Assembly: GCA_945907105.1 (NCBI GenBank)
Contig: CAMDSB010000051.1
Span: forward strand, 1-6,307
Direction of reading: 5' to 3'
Source: Rickettsia typhi
GTDB taxonomy: Bacteria; Pseudomonadota; Alphaproteobacteria; Rickettsiales; Rickettsiaceae
Length of the DNA stretch: 6,307 nucleotides
Shown here: positions 1 through 6,277 of the stretch, piece by piece
How positions within the stretch are numbered: the stretch's first letter is position 1
Layout of the letters: each line of letters starts with the position of its first letter
Made by a program: the position numbers and the translations under genes
The notes under the pieces: model-generated
The model's input: the letters and a program-made list of their open reading frames with translations, nothing else
Told to the model about the DNA's origin: nothing
The model's database searches: none

Positions 1-2
1 TA

Positions 3-195
3 TCACGACAAATATCTAACCATTTAGTAGATAAAGCAGTACAGCACGCTCAGGAGCAGAGAGAAACAAAATCAGCGCCTCAACACGTACAAATTACCTA
101 ATCTTAAATATCTTGACGTATCGGGGAATGATATTACACGTACTGGTGAGGGGTTTTTTGCTAGTGCTTTACAAAACCCCATAGTTAAAGATATA
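3..195 (+). pseudogene. Frameshifted 3' part of a leucine-rich-repeat gene
   Basis: Two overlapping frames look like pieces of one broken gene that enters from the left edge. The frame starting at base 3 gives about 32 residues (SRQISNHLVDKAVQ, then a polar stretch ending PQHVQIT) and stops at TAA 99-101. The next frame is open from base 31 onward. Before any ATG it encodes LPNLKYLDVSGNDITRTG followed by FFASALQNP (94-180), which fits the ribonuclease-inhibitor-type LRR pattern LxxLxLxxNxIxxxGxxxLAxAL. That frame has no ATG, GTG or TTG between 31 and 195, so the LRR must once have been read from further upstream. Dropping one A from the AAA at 91-93 joins the frames as HVQ-LPNLKYLDVSGN. The LRR match is seen directly; the single-base frameshift is inference. 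The first frame could instead be the tail of an unrelated gene. Confidence 0.5.
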
Positions 196-594
196 ATGAT
201 AACTATAAAGAAATACGCTACTATTTTAGGGCAACAAGTAGTAAAACCAGCTTTAAAAGAATTTATAGAACATGCAGGTAGACAGGGTGTCGATATAAGT
301 CTTATTTCTACAAATAAAGAAACGCTAGAATATTTTAAGGATGGTGGAATAATTGTTAAAAATATAGCAGTTGGTTATGCGAAATGTTCCTATAAAGTGA
401 TTGAACTATTATTTTTAGATATGACAGCACCAAGTTTAACGATAGATTATCTTGTTAAGCAATCTGGTAAAAAAGTACTTAAACAAGGGAATTTTCAGAT
501 TTGTGTTGCTATGGAAACTTACGATGCATTTGTTTCGCAAGAGGGGTTGGACTTAGCGGTAAAAGCTGTTGACTTAATTGGAAATGATGAATGA
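196..594 (+). CDS. Hypothetical protein, 132 aa; possible C-terminal remnant of an LRR protein
   Basis: I do not recognise a family for this protein. It is a soluble alpha/beta-looking sequence with no signal peptide or membrane segment, and it is rather hydrophobic in the middle (VIELLFLDMTAPSLTI, about residues 68-83). It has two cysteines (about C64 and C102). The frame stays open upstream of the first ATG at 196 back to base 31, and that untranslated extension encodes an LRR. No clear Shine-Dalgarno precedes the ATG (upstream bases are AGTTAAAGATATA). The 132-aa product is therefore more likely the C-terminal domain of a disrupted LRR protein than a complete gene. Its stop overlaps the start of the DUF805 gene (ATGA, 591-594), which suggests the two were or are co-translated. 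Whether it is still expressed cannot be told from the sequence. Confidence 0.55.
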   Translation: MITIKKYATILGQQVVKPALKEFIEHAGRQGVDISLISTNKETLEYFKDGGIIVKNIAVGYAKCSYKVIELLFLDMTAPSLTIDYLVKQSGKKVLKQGNFQICVAMETYDAFVSQEGLDLAVKAVDLIGNDE

Positions 595-1037
595 ATATTT
601 TAAATATATTGTTTAACACCTGCATAAAAAAATATTTTCAATTTAGAGGAAGAAGTGATAGAAAAGAGTATGCTATTTTCCATACAATTTGTTTATTTCT
701 AAATATTGTATGTGCAATGCTAATTTATGCTGGATTGACTTATCTCCAGTATTTTTGGGTAATTAACTTAATGTTGTTAATTCCAACCTTTAGTTTAACC
801 TTTAGAAGATTGCATGATTTTAATATAAGTGGGGGGAGTTACATTTTGTTCAATTGTCTTTCCTTTATTATAATATTTTTTTTAATGGTAAAAGATGGTT
901 CTATTCAAGGGACCACCCCAATGTCATTAATAACTACTATTTTTAGTTATTCGACATTGATTCTGCAATATTCAATATTAATCTTCTTTAAAGGCACGCC
1001 TGGCCCTAACAAATACGGTGAACCTCCTGTAGATTAA
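591..1037 (+). CDS. DUF805 family inner-membrane protein
   Basis: This 148-aa protein carries the DUF805 hallmarks in order. FRGRSDRKEY (residues 18-27) corresponds to the family's F-x-GR-x-x-R-x-E(F/Y) entry motif. IPTFSLTFRRLHD (64-76) corresponds to the P-x(6-8)-RRLHD motif. KGTPGPNKYGEPP (134-146) is the usual C-terminal KGT-x-G-xN-x-YG-x-x-P signature. Hydrophobic segments lie at about 32-50, 53-70, 83-100 and 112-133, giving three to four membrane spans. The residue after SG in RRLHDFNISGG is Gly, where many members have Trp. The family has no settled biochemical function. The ATG overlaps the preceding stop as ATGA; a weak GGAA at 580-583 could serve as ribosome site, so translational coupling is plausible. 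Length is normal for the family. Confidence 0.85.
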   Translation: MNILNILFNTCIKKYFQFRGRSDRKEYAIFHTICLFLNIVCAMLIYAGLTYLQYFWVINLMLLIPTFSLTFRRLHDFNISGGSYILFNCLSFIIIFFLMVKDGSIQGTTPMSLITTIFSYSTLILQYSILIFFKGTPGPNKYGEPPVD

Positions 1038-1214
1038 GAAGAGCATACATTGCTGGTCATTTACAGAAAGACGGTTTTTTTTATTTACAACTCCTGGTGC
1101 AAAAATGTCTGAGCATATGGCACGCTTATGTAAAAAGGCAGGAGAAGGAGTTATAAACTTCACTTGGGGATTTTTAAATGCCATCCCTAAAATCATTACT
1201 TCCCATTGGCAGCA
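1038..1214. other. Convergent intergenic region, no clear gene
   Basis: This stretch separates the + strand DUF805 gene from the 3' end of the - strand carboxypeptidase gene. It is visibly richer in G+C than its surroundings. A + strand frame stays open from just after the DUF805 stop through 1287 (first ATG at 1105), but it runs antisense into the carboxypeptidase gene and matches no family I know. A T8 tract at 1074-1081 follows the DUF805 gene without a convincing stem before it. An inverted repeat TGCCA/TGGCA (1179-1183 and 1207-1211) is followed, on the - strand, by an AT-rich stretch and could be a weak terminator for the carboxypeptidase gene. I see no RNA gene or mobile element here. 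Confidence 0.4.
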
Positions 1215-2120
1215 CTACTTGTTCCTTGAAGCAAGCTTCACTATTTTCCTTGAAGGTTTAGCAGATTTTTTAACAACTTTAACTTGATTAGCTACTCCAA
1301 AATGCTTATCTAATAATTCAACCATATGGCGATCGCGCACTGCAGCGCTCTTTCTTCCAGTAACTACACCAATCAAGCTTTTGTTGCCCCTTGTGGCAGA
1401 CGTAATCAGATTGCAGCCAGCAGGACCTGTATAACCGGTTTTTAGACCTTTAGATCCTTGATAAGTGGCCGTAACCCTGTTATGTCCATTAATCGTTTTT
1501 CCTTTATAACTAAAACTTGTTTCTCTAAAAAAATGGTAGTACTGCGGAAAATCACGCTCGATTGCAATCGATAACTTTGCTAGATCAACTGCAGTAGTTA
1601 CTTGTTTTGGATCATGCCAACCAGAAGCGTTGGTAAAGTTAGTATTTTTCATTCCAAGCTGATGTGCTTTAAGGGTCATTAAGCGAGCAAACTTACTTTC
1701 AGAACCATCTGCAATATTTTCTGCGACAACTCTAGATACATCATTGGCAGACTTAATAATTATAGCCCTTATTGAATCTTTGACGCTTATTTTCTCCCCG
1801 GGCTGAAGATATAGTTTTAATGGCAATGCTTGTGATGCGTGTTTAGAGACATAAAACTTATCATTCATCCCTATTTTACCTGATTCTAGGGCTTCAAAAA
1901 GCATGTACATAGTCATGACTTTAGTCAATGATGCTGGATAGATTATCTCTTTTGAATTACTTGCATGAAGAATTTTACCAGTTTTACCATCCACGATTAA
2001 GCTTGTTTGTATAGGTAAAGAACCATGTTTTCTTGCTTTTGTATTTTTTGTTGTCGTCGTCGCAGAAGCATTTGTTACTAAAAATAACACCAATAAAAAA
2101 GAAGATAACTTCTTAAACAT
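1215..2120 (-). CDS. dacF: D-alanyl-D-alanine carboxypeptidase (peptidase S11, DacF-like)
   Basis: This is a low-molecular-weight penicillin-binding protein that removes the terminal D-Ala from peptidoglycan pentapeptides in the periplasm, limiting cross-linking. All three active-site motifs of the S11 family are present in order: S64-L-T-K67 (serine nucleophile and general base), S124-A-N126, and K227-T-G229. The mature domain starts near residue 37 (QTSLIVDGKTGKILHA). Residues 1-20 (MFKKLSSFLLVLFLVTNASA) form a signal peptide with an A-x-A type cleavage site. I chose ATG 2118-2120 (301 aa) because AAGG lies six bases upstream (2127-2130) and the signal peptide begins there. A further in-frame ATG at 2159 would add 13 residues but has no ribosome site. 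The protein ends soon after the catalytic domain with a Lys/Arg-rich tail, and has no PBP5-type C-terminal domain or amphipathic anchor. The symbol dacF is tentative relative to dacA or dacC. Confidence 0.92.
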   Translation of the reverse strand: MFKKLSSFLLVLFLVTNASATTTTKNTKARKHGSLPIQTSLIVDGKTGKILHASNSKEIIYPASLTKVMTMYMLFEALESGKIGMNDKFYVSKHASQALPLKLYLQPGEKISVKDSIRAIIIKSANDVSRVVAENIADGSESKFARLMTLKAHQLGMKNTNFTNASGWHDPKQVTTAVDLAKLSIAIERDFPQYYHFFRETSFSYKGKTINGHNRVTATYQGSKGLKTGYTGPAGCNLITSATRGNKSLIGVVTGRKSAAVRDRHMVELLDKHFGVANQVKVVKKSAKPSRKIVKLASRNK

Positions 2121-2126
2121 AAAAAA

Positions 2127-2130
2127 CCTT
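2127..2130 (-). promoter_or_regulatory. Shine-Dalgarno site for the carboxypeptidase gene
   Basis: On the - strand the sequence reads ATAAGGTTTTTTATG, placing AAGG six bases before the ATG at 2120. The alternative upstream ATG at 2159 is preceded by CCAAACGTTTTT, with no purine-rich site. This decides the start in favour of 2120. Confidence 0.6.
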
Positions 2131-2171
2131 ATCAAAATTCCCCTAATTGAGGGTAACATAAAAACGTTTGG

Positions 2172-2226
2172 AAAAAATCAACATATGGCAACATGAATAG
2201 TCATATTTTGCTGTATGTTGTTTTTT
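2172..2226. terminator. Bidirectional hairpin terminator at the 3' end of ampG
   Basis: CAACATATGGCAA (2179-2191) pairs with TTGCTGTATGTTG (2208-2220). In + strand RNA this gives 13 pairs including two G-U wobbles, followed at once by T6 (2221-2226). On the - strand the same stem has two adjacent A/C mismatches, with seven outer and four inner pairs, and is followed by A then T6 (complement of 2172-2178). An inner ATGA/TCAT stem (2193-2196 with 2201-2204) extends it on both strands. The hairpin includes the ampG stop codon and its last codons. Its natural role is to end the ampG transcript before the carboxypeptidase gene; it would also block antisense + strand transcription. Stem and T-runs are seen directly; the function is inferred. 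Confidence 0.65.
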
Positions 2227-3469
2227 CTTCAAATCTTTTATTTAAATACAATAATAAAAGTAAACCAGGAAGCGCTAAAAATACAGTCATTATAAAGTAA
2301 TTATCCCAACCAATTACCTTCATAATTGAACCACCGAAACCTACTATAGTGTGGCTAAACAACCCAGATAAACTACTAAGCAGTGCATATTGTGTGGCCG
2401 AAAACTGTTTGTTACACAAATAGCTTAAATATCCAACGAGTGCCGCATCTCCCATTCCAGAAGCTATATTTTCGATGCTTATTGCAATCATTAAAGCCTT
2501 GGTATCGTGCCCTTGGTGATGCAACCACACAAAAGCTAAATTTGTTACAGCTTGTGCAATTCCACAAAATATTAAACCCTTTATGCTACCATAACGATAC
2601 ATTATTACGCCCCCAAGGTAAGCTCCGCAAATAGTTGCAATTAAACCAAAAACCTTGGTGATTGCACCAATTTCTTTAAGCGTAAAACCAAGATCCATAT
2701 AAAATGGCATTGCAACAACGCCAAGCATAGCATCACCAAGTTTGTAAAATACTACCGCGAGCAAAATAACTATTGCTCTATCGCGCTTTAAAAAATCAGC
2801 AAATGGATCAATTGTCATAAGCTTCCAAGAAGAGATACTTAGTATATTGATAACTTCTTGTGCAACTTTTGGCTCTTTTAAAGTCAGAATAAAAAATATT
2901 CCCATAAAATACAAAGAGCTGATAGCTAAAAAAGCAATATTCCAACTATAATCTTCAGCAATAAAAAACACCCCAGCAACAGCTATTATCCCACCTACTC
3001 TATATCCAAATACTGCATTTGCAGCAGCTACGGAAAGCTTTTCTTTCTCAATTGTATCAATTCTAAATGCATCAATTACTATATCTAGGGTTGCCGAGGC
3101 TATACCAAGTGCAATGGTCAGAATGTAAATCATCCCAATAGATTCATTTGGATCTAGTGTACTATATAAAAATATAATAAACGCTATTACACCAGATATT
3201 AAGCACATCCAACTCTTACGCCTTCCTATACGATGAATTATCGGTAGTTTCAGATGGTCTATTAAAGGAGACCAAAAAACCTTAAGGGAATAAAAAGCCC
3301 GCGCTGCAGCAAAGGACGTAATAATTGCAATATCTATATTTGCTCCTTTCATCCAGGCTGCAATGGTAGAATATATAATAAAAAGTGGCATACCACTGAG
3401 GATTCCTAAAATAAAAATTTGGAACTGCTTGTAATCAGTAAATAACTTAAGGATATTTGATTGATGCAT
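2201..3469 (-). CDS. ampG: AmpG-family muropeptide permease (MFS transporter)
   Basis: AmpG is an inner-membrane, proton-driven importer of GlcNAc-anhydroMurNAc peptides released during wall turnover, for cytoplasmic recycling. The sequence has the family's blocks. Numbered from the TTG two codons upstream, these are LSGMPLFII (26-34), LKVFWSPLIDHL (64-75), GRRKSW (84-89), ASATLDIVIDAFR (126-138), YKLGDAM (244-250), PFYMDLGF (257-264), ENIASGMGDAALVGYLS (335-351), and FSATQYALLSSL (358-369). About 12 hydrophobic helices fill the chain, fewer than the 14 of E. coli AmpG (491 aa), as is common for short rickettsial-type homologues. I start it at ATG 3467-3469 (422 aa); the frame also has TTG at 3473-3475, and neither has a good ribosome site. 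Rickettsiaceae often carry several AmpG paralogues, so the transported substrate may not be the classical one. The gene sits next to a carboxypeptidase gene acting on the same polymer. Confidence 0.9.
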   Translation of the reverse strand: MHQSNILKLFTDYKQFQIFILGILSGMPLFIIYSTIAAWMKGANIDIAIITSFAAARAFYSLKVFWSPLIDHLKLPIIHRIGRRKSWMCLISGVIAFIIFLYSTLDPNESIGMIYILTIALGIASATLDIVIDAFRIDTIEKEKLSVAAANAVFGYRVGGIIAVAGVFFIAEDYSWNIAFLAISSLYFMGIFFILTLKEPKVAQEVINILSISSWKLMTIDPFADFLKRDRAIVILLAVVFYKLGDAMLGVVAMPFYMDLGFTLKEIGAITKVFGLIATICGAYLGGVIMYRYGSIKGLIFCGIAQAVTNLAFVWLHHQGHDTKALMIAISIENIASGMGDAALVGYLSYLCNKQFSATQYALLSSLSGLFSHTIVGFGGSIMKVIGWDNYFIMTVFLALPGLLLLLYLNKRFEEKTTYSKI

Positions 3470-3487
3470 AGACAAATGTAAACACGA

Positions 3488-3514
3488 CTCTAGATAAAAA
3501 AAATAAACCTAGAG
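3488..3514. repeat. Inverted repeat in the ampG leader
   Basis: CTCTAG (3488-3493) and CTAGAG (3509-3514) form a perfect 6-bp inverted repeat around an A/T spacer containing A8. It lies 19 to 45 bases upstream of the ampG ATG and just downstream of a promoter-like site, so it would be in the 5' leader. It could be an operator or a small leader hairpin. The repeat itself is certain; any function is a guess. Confidence 0.35.
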
Positions 3515-3516
3515 CA

Positions 3517-3544
3517 TATATACATTAAAGTCAAGTTCAGTAAA
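3517..3544 (-). promoter_or_regulatory. Possible sigma-70-type promoter for ampG
   Basis: On the - strand TTTACT (complement of 3539-3544) and TATATA (complement of 3517-3522) are separated by 16 bases, a fair match to -35 and -10 elements. A nearby TTGACT at the complement of 3529-3534 could be an alternative -35, but it lacks a good -10 at the right spacing. The site lies within the 133-bp gap between the asmA-like gene and ampG. In such AT-rich DNA chance matches are common. Confidence 0.3.
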
Positions 3545-3602
3545 CATCATTAGATTAGGTAACGCAATCTCATGATATGTTTTATATGCCAAATTAACTA
3601 GA

Positions 3603-6176
3603 TTACTTCTGATTTCTTGTTTTAAGTACTTCCTTTAAGTCCTCAGTATTTGCTTCTTTTTTAGGATTAAAAAGGTTGCCTTTTGCTGTAACGCTCATCT
3701 TTGCTGGTGCATAGTCTGTAGAGCTACGACCGTATTTCGGTTTAGCAAGATAGAAAGAAAAACTTGAAGTTGCATCCACGTTAAAATCGTACAAATTAAA
3801 TGTAGCAGCCCCTTGACCAATAGAATACTTAGTTTTGAATGCTATAGATGGCATAGTAAATATTCCTTTTGATAGCTCTACACTCGCCTGCAGATCACTC
3901 ACTTCAGTTTTATCTAGAAGAAGAGTTTTATTTAAGTCCTCGTTAAACGAATTAATATTATAATTCGGATCACCAAGTGTTTGAATAAAATTATCGATAG
4001 AAAAATTATTTAAAGTAGTATCTTTGGTTACAATATTTGACTTGGTATAAAGATTATATAACTGCTCATCCAGTTTTTCCCCATTTGTTGACCACATTCC
4101 ACTTGCGCTGATAACCCCACCAGAATTAATCACTTCTTTAGGCAATAATTTAGAAATTTGCTCTATCTGGGCCGAGTTCAAAGCATATACAAAATTCAAA
4201 GTATATGGCTGAAGCAAAATACTGCCAGCTGATTGCAAACGACCTCCAAATAGGTCAGCCTCAAACTTAGAAATATCAATCAAGTTCTTATCGTTTCTTG
4301 CTAAGAAAATAACCTTACCGAGACTAAAATCACCTTGATATATATTGGCAAGAGAAATTCTTGTCACTATGTCTATTTTACTAAGATCAAAGTTATTTAA
4401 TATATTTTGTTTGAGCGCTAGCATTGCCGGAGCCGAAAGAAAATTAACTCCAACGGAACCATTATTTATATCAATCTTTACACTTGGTCTTATGCTCTGC
4501 GCTTCTAAAGTAAGATTAGTATCTATCCAGTCAACCCCATCTTTTATATATAATTGTTCAACAGATACTCTTCCAGGAGAAAGATCTAAAACAAAATTTA
4601 CATTCTCATATAGTTTTTTATTTAATGTAATGTAATCAAAAGTAATATCAAAGCTACTTATGGAGCTGATCTTTCTTATAGGAATAAACTTATTTAAATA
4701 TGTCTCCTCTTTCATATTTTCCGATAAGTTACGAAGATATGCAAATGCTTGAGATAAAACTGGAAAACTATTATTATCAATGTTTACCGAGGTAAACCTT
4801 ATATTAGCATTGGTTCTTGGCGAGTTGCCAATGAACTTAGATGAAAGATTGCCCATTACTTCTGTTTCATGAGTTTTAATTAGAAAATTCTGAAGTGATA
4901 TATCAACTGAACTAAATTTTATATCAGACGACAAGTCAAACGGAATAGGTTTATCTGTTCTGACCTCCTTACCGCCAAAAAGTTCTACAAAGTCATTTAA
5001 GTCTTTATGATTCAAAACAAATTTTCCATCAAAAATGCTTCTGAAAGAATTCTGAGTTATACCCCCACTAAAGTTAAATTTTCCATCTTGATCCACTTGA
5101 CCAGAAAAATCCTGTATAACAAATTTACCATCCTCAACTTTTATTTTTAAATTTACATTACTTAAAGAGTTGTTTTCATCAACCTTAACTTCTTTAGCTA
5201 CAAAGCTTAAATTTAAATTGTTCTTGCTAAAATCAAACCTACTATTAGCTCCAAATCTAACGACACCTCCTATAGATTCGTCTGTTTTAGAGTTTAACCA
5301 ATTAGCTAGATCTATTTTGCTAAATTCAATGTTTATATCTGAAGTAAATGCAGGATCCTTACTTAATTTCATTTCACCCTTACCTTCTAGCGAATCGGAA
5401 CTAATAATAATCGACTCAATGCTCAACCCTTGTTTTAGGGGCTTAATATCAAAATTAATTTTTACTTCCTCATTACTTCTAAGATAATGCCCTATATTGC
5501 CAAAATCAGGAATTAATTTTGCAATTTTACTTGATAAGTTAGTAGTTTTTAATTCTGCTTTTCCTTCTTCCAATAGACCATCTTTATAAGTCTCATTTAA
5601 TTTAAAATTATAGCTTGTATCCTGTACATCGATTTTAAATACTACATTATTATTCGCTGATTTTTCAAATGAACCATTAATACTTCCTATGTTGTCGATA
5701 GACCCTTCAAAATTTGTCCCTTCATTCCCACTGGAAAAATTAAAATTATTAATTGTAAAAGGTATGTCATGATCTGATTCAACAAAGATAAGTTTATTAA
5801 CTTTAGCCTTTACTGAGAGGGCTTCTTTCAATATTAATTCAGAAATAAATTCACCATGACTTAAAAAATTCACATCATCATTATTCAGATGAACTACAGC
5901 TTCTCCAATTGTTAACTCCTTAATTTCTGGATTAAAACGAAATAAAGACCCTAGTAAAAATTCAATTTTTATATCTTTAAGAGCAATTTTACCCTCTTGC
6001 TTAATCTCATCAATAACAAGATAGGGTACTGGGAATTTTATAATTCTAAAATTATTTGCTTCAAGAGTCGCCACATCTATCCTGGTACTTTTAACAAATT
6101 CTTGGTATATTTTTGTAAAATCGGTAAATGCTATTGATGCACTTACCGCCCCCATTATTATTAGGGCAATAATCAC
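3603..6176 (-). CDS. AsmA-family protein, N-terminal anchor split by an in-frame TAG
   Basis: AsmA-family proteins are anchored in the inner membrane by one N-terminal helix. They extend a long beta-rich groove into the periplasm and are linked to phospholipid transport and outer-membrane homeostasis. Here residues 1-19 are the hydrophobic anchor, followed by about 830 residues of repeating beta-strand sequence rich in Asn, Ser and Lys. The C-terminal portion (about 595-690) carries FDLSKIDIVTRISLAN, FEADLFGGRLQSAG and GGVISASG, the type of block seen at the end of AsmA proteins, and the chain closes with AKGNLFNPKK (831-840). At 857 aa it is longer than E. coli AsmA (617 aa). The GTG start at 6174-6176 follows directly after an in-frame TAG (6177-6179). 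Upstream in the same frame is ATGAAAAAACTATTTATCAGC (6200-6180), very likely the original start. Apart from that stop the frame is intact. ATG 6153-6155 is another possible start. Confidence 0.8.
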   Translation of the reverse strand: MIIALIIMGAVSASIAFTDFTKIYQEFVKSTRIDVATLEANNFRIIKFPVPYLVIDEIKQEGKIALKDIKIEFLLGSLFRFNPEIKELTIGEAVVHLNNDDVNFLSHGEFISELILKEALSVKAKVNKLIFVESDHDIPFTINNFNFSSGNEGTNFEGSIDNIGSINGSFEKSANNNVVFKIDVQDTSYNFKLNETYKDGLLEEGKAELKTTNLSSKIAKLIPDFGNIGHYLRSNEEVKINFDIKPLKQGLSIESIIISSDSLEGKGEMKLSKDPAFTSDINIEFSKIDLANWLNSKTDESIGGVVRFGANSRFDFSKNNLNLSFVAKEVKVDENNSLSNVNLKIKVEDGKFVIQDFSGQVDQDGKFNFSGGITQNSFRSIFDGKFVLNHKDLNDFVELFGGKEVRTDKPIPFDLSSDIKFSSVDISLQNFLIKTHETEVMGNLSSKFIGNSPRTNANIRFTSVNIDNNSFPVLSQAFAYLRNLSENMKEETYLNKFIPIRKISSISSFDITFDYITLNKKLYENVNFVLDLSPGRVSVEQLYIKDGVDWIDTNLTLEAQSIRPSVKIDINNGSVGVNFLSAPAMLALKQNILNNFDLSKIDIVTRISLANIYQGDFSLGKVIFLARNDKNLIDISKFEADLFGGRLQSAGSILLQPYTLNFVYALNSAQIEQISKLLPKEVINSGGVISASGMWSTNGEKLDEQLYNLYTKSNIVTKDTTLNNFSIDNFIQTLGDPNYNINSFNEDLNKTLLLDKTEVSDLQASVELSKGIFTMPSIAFKTKYSIGQGAATFNLYDFNVDATSSFSFYLAKPKYGRSSTDYAPAKMSVTAKGNLFNPKKEANTEDLKEVLKTRNQK

Positions 6177-6200
6177 CTAGCTGATAAATAGTTTTTTCAT
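6177..6200 (-). pseudogene. Original N-terminus of the AsmA-family gene, ended by TAG
   Basis: Reading the - strand from ATG 6200 gives M-K-K-L-F-I-S-stop, then GTG and the long AsmA frame with no shift. MKKLFIS joined to VIIALIIMGAVSASIAF makes a textbook N-terminal signal anchor (two lysines then a long hydrophobic run), whereas the frame from GTG has no positive charge before the helix. The TAG at 6177-6179 is one substitution from TTG, CAG, AAG, GAG, TCG, TGG or TAT/TAC, several of which would suit this position. No strong ribosome site precedes either start. Whether this is a real nonsense mutation or a base error cannot be decided here. Confidence 0.6.
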
Positions 6201-6215
6201 GCTACATTAAATCTA

Positions 6216-6221
6216 ATTATA
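6216..6221 (-). promoter_or_regulatory. Possible -10 element for the AsmA-family gene
   Basis: On the - strand a perfect TATAAT (complement of 6216-6221) lies 15 bases before the ATG at 6200, giving a very short leader. A -35 match at standard spacing is poor (CCATTA at 17 bases; TTACTC at only 14). The short distance fits the upstream ATG at 6200 being the original start. Confidence 0.3.
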
Positions 6222-6277
6222 TAAAGATAGAATAAGAGTAATGGTTTTTTAGAAATATATCAATCAAAGATCAAGAA

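Noticed and set aside
978..1196. Open - strand frame of 72 codons across the end of the DUF805 gene
   Set aside because: It overlaps the conserved C-terminal signature of DUF805 on the other strand and resembles nothing known.
1179..1211. TGCCA/TGGCA inverted repeat as a carboxypeptidase terminator
   Set aside because: Only five base pairs with a 23-base loop and a broken T-run; too weak to list as a terminator.
1105..1287. Open + strand frame of 60 codons beginning in the convergent gap
   Set aside because: More than a third of it is antisense to the carboxypeptidase gene and it has no recognisable domain; kept only as part of the finding on the gap.
2118..2159. Longer carboxypeptidase starting at ATG 2159 (314 aa)
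   Set aside because: It has no ribosome site and would put 13 residues, including two arginines, before an otherwise well-formed signal peptide; the ATG at 2120 has AAGG at good spacing.
2383..2634. Open + strand frame of 83 codons inside ampG
   Set aside because: It lies wholly antisense within the strongly supported ampG gene, has no family resemblance and no ribosome site.
3552..3570. AGATT/AATCT inverted repeat downstream of the AsmA-family gene
   Set aside because: A five-pair AT-rich stem without a following T-run is expected by chance in this composition.
4345..5487. Two open + strand frames (4345-4635 and 5170-5487) inside the AsmA-family gene
   Set aside because: Both are antisense shadows of a long, clearly protein-like - strand frame and show no domain of their own.
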